DNA from: G964020105 sp964020105
GTDB taxonomy: Bacteria; Pseudomonadota; Alphaproteobacteria; WRAU01; Hepatincolaceae
Assembly: GCA_964020105.1 (NCBI GenBank)
Contig: OZ026535.1
Location: forward strand, 434,001 to 498,000
Direction: 5' to 3'
Length of the DNA: 64,000 nt
In this document: in pieces, positions 62,822 to 64,000 of the stretch
Position numbering within the stretch: the stretch's first letter is position 1
Layout: each line of letters opens with the position of its first letter
Notes under the pieces: generated by a model
Told to the model about the DNA's origin: nothing
Databases searched by the model: none
The model's input: the letters and a program-made list of their open reading frames with translations, nothing else
Program-made: the position numbers and the translations under genes

Positions 62822-63361
62822 ATGAAAATAACAAACCTAATATCCCTATTATTGTTGTTGTTATTAAATGCTTGTGCCATTATGGAGATAAGGGCAGGGG
62901 CTAGATTAAAGGAATCTGTAAATTATGAACACTTTCGTCACAAAATTGGTTGGTATGATGGAATAATTTTAAACAATGGAGAGGAGCTTTATTTTAAAAA
63001 ACCAATTGGTATCTGTGGGGGAGGGGTTGCGCTTCTTTTCATTGTGTATATCCCTATTCCAGCTGTATTTTCTGGTAATTCTTGCGAACAAGAATTTATA
63101 ATACAAATGATTATACCCGATAAGAATGATAAGCAGATTAAATTAAGATACAATAATAAAACACATGAAGCAATTGATATTAGTAAGATCAGTGAATTTG
63201 TGACTACAATAAAATTCAAAGTAAATATGAAAGAGTTGTTAGATTCAGAAGATAAAGCAATAATTATTGAAACAAAAAATCTCACACAAGAGCTACCCTT
63301 TGAATGGGGGCCAATGATTGTTAGTACTTGGTCATCATATTATGGTAATGTCAGCCAATAA
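62822..63361 (+). CDS. small lipoprotein, paralog 1
   Basis: A 179-residue predicted lipoprotein. The signal MKITNLISLLLLLLLNAC places the lipidated cysteine at position 18. The mature part is beta-rich, with a conserved YFKKPIGICGGGVALLFIV segment and a second cysteine (GNSCEQEFI) that may pair with the CGGG cysteine. The tail ends LTQELPFEWGPM. It closely resembles the next gene and shares its GGAGTAA leader, so the two arose by tandem duplication. I do not recognise the family; the likely location is an envelope membrane. Confidence 0.7.
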   Translation: MKITNLISLLLLLLLNACAIMEIRAGARLKESVNYEHFRHKIGWYDGIILNNGEELYFKKPIGICGGGVALLFIVYIPIPAVFSGNSCEQEFIIQMIIPDKNDKQIKLRYNNKTHEAIDISKISEFVTTIKFKVNMKELLDSEDKAIIIETKNLTQELPFEWGPMIVSTWSSYYGNVSQ

Positions 63362-63455
63362 TTGTTGATAGTTGGTAAATATTTTAAATAAATGGATATT
63401 TTATAATGTTAAATAATGGAAAAATATCAAAACTAAGGTTTATGGAGTAACTTAA

Positions 63456-63974
63456 ATGAAAATAACAACCCTAATACCACTATTATTATTATTGTTTTTA
63501 AATGGTTGCATTACTGGTTGGAAGATACAATCAGGACCTAAGTTTGAGGCATCTACAAATTATAAAAACTATCGCAAGGAAATATATTGGTATGATGAAA
63601 TCATTTTACAAGATGGAGAAAAGATTTATTTTAAAAAACCAATTGGTAGCTGTGGAGGAGGTATTAGTCTTCTTTTCATTGTGGATATTCCTATACCATT
63701 GGAATTTATTAGTAATACTTGCGACAAAGAGTTTGTAATGAAAATATGGACATCAGATACAAAGGATATTAGGATCAAATTAAAGTACAATAATATAATA
63801 TATGAAGCAAGTGAGGTTCTTAAGATTAACCAAAATAGCGCAGTAATTAAATTCAAAATAAATATGAAAGAGTTGCTAGATTCAGAAAATAAAGCAATTA
63901 TTGTGAAAAAAGCCAACCTCACACAAGAGCTACCCTTTGAATGGGGGCAAAGGCTTATTTATTCCTGGGGATAG
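63456..63974 (+). CDS. small lipoprotein, paralog 2
   Basis: A 172-residue lipoprotein with signal MKITTLIPLLLLLFLNGC (Cys18). It aligns along its full length with the previous gene; about half the residues look identical. The conserved runs are YFKKPIG-CGGG, LLFIV-IPIP, KFKINMKELLDSENKAII and LTQELPFEWG. Both keep the extra cysteine pair (SCGGG and NTCDKEF). The nucleotide sequence near the 3' ends is nearly identical, implying a fairly recent duplication or gene conversion. It ends just before the window edge and appears complete. Confidence 0.7.
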   Translation: MKITTLIPLLLLLFLNGCITGWKIQSGPKFEASTNYKNYRKEIYWYDEIILQDGEKIYFKKPIGSCGGGISLLFIVDIPIPLEFISNTCDKEFVMKIWTSDTKDIRIKLKYNNIIYEASEVLKINQNSAVIKFKINMKELLDSENKAIIVKKANLTQELPFEWGQRLIYSWG

Positions 63975-64000
63975 TAATAAATATATTATAAAGTGCAGAA

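Noticed and set aside
1..64000. CRISPR array, prophage or intact insertion sequence
   Set aside because: No regularly spaced identical repeats with unique spacers, no cas-like, phage structural or transposase genes were found; the 1334-1401 array is too short and its units too similar.

Overview
The window reads as chromosome from a low-GC, host-associated alphaproteobacterium, most plausibly in or near the Rickettsiales. The evidence is gene order. lon-hup is followed by tRNA-Val and tRNA-Asp. tpiA-secG-pyrG-kdsA form one block, and xthA, erpA, argS, a SPOR-domain gene, tatB and tatC lie together; both are alphaproteobacterial arrangements. The DNA is very AT-rich, with long AT-rich gaps and frequent TTG or GTG starts. 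kdsA and a KdsC-like phosphatase imply Kdo-containing LPS. A family or genus cannot be fixed from this sequence alone.

Layout. 0-5.5 kb: an outer-membrane barrel, lipoproteins, unrecognised exported proteins, a DUF3943 protein and a NagZ-type hexosaminidase with a lipobox. 5.5-9.9 kb (minus): a compact cassette with CMP-nonulosonate synthetase (neuA), nonulosonate synthase (neuB), a sialyltransferase-like protein and a large unrecognised exported protein. 10-18.2 kb: D-lactate dehydrogenase, then tig-clpP-clpX-lon-hup and two tRNAs. 18.2-31.5 kb: a giant (about 3,620 residue) repeat protein with RTX-like turns, flanked by more than 1 kb of noncoding AT-rich DNA on each side. 31.4-38 kb: a seven-gene operon equivalent to the poorly understood enterobacterial yhf cluster (yhfY, yhfU, yhfT, php, yhfS, yhfX, yhfW) behind one good promoter. 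38.2-43.7 kb: surface-glycan genes, namely a pyruvyltransferase, a glycosyltransferase-like protein and a translationally coupled five-gene set of nucleotidyltransferase, GDPD-like protein, HAD phosphatase, second nucleotidyltransferase and cupin. 44-46.8 kb: a predicted metalloprotease with an outer-membrane-barrel-like C terminus. 47.4-57.8 kb: housekeeping genes (kdsA, pyrG, secG, tpiA, kdsC, xthA, erpA, argS, SPOR protein, tatB, tatC, AhpD-like). 57.8-61.5 kb: a PnuC-type vitamin transporter, a choline/thiamine-kinase-like protein and a metallo-beta-lactamase-fold protein in one operon, then gltX. 61.5-64 kb: an exported nuclease-like protein, a noncoding stretch carrying a diverged copy of a repeat also found at 18.8 kb, and two tandem paralogous lipoproteins.

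How it fits together. The window combines a reduced alphaproteobacterial core with several cell-surface and host-interaction modules: possible sialic-acid decoration, a second glycan pathway, a surface protease, a giant adhesin or toxin-like protein and secreted lipoproteins. It also holds one complete metabolic operon (yhf) whose substrate is unknown and which would be unusual in this kind of organism. The yhf operon and the nucleotidyltransferase/GDPD/HAD/cupin operon are the best candidates for undescribed biology. All family calls were made by reading motifs by eye; no database search was run.
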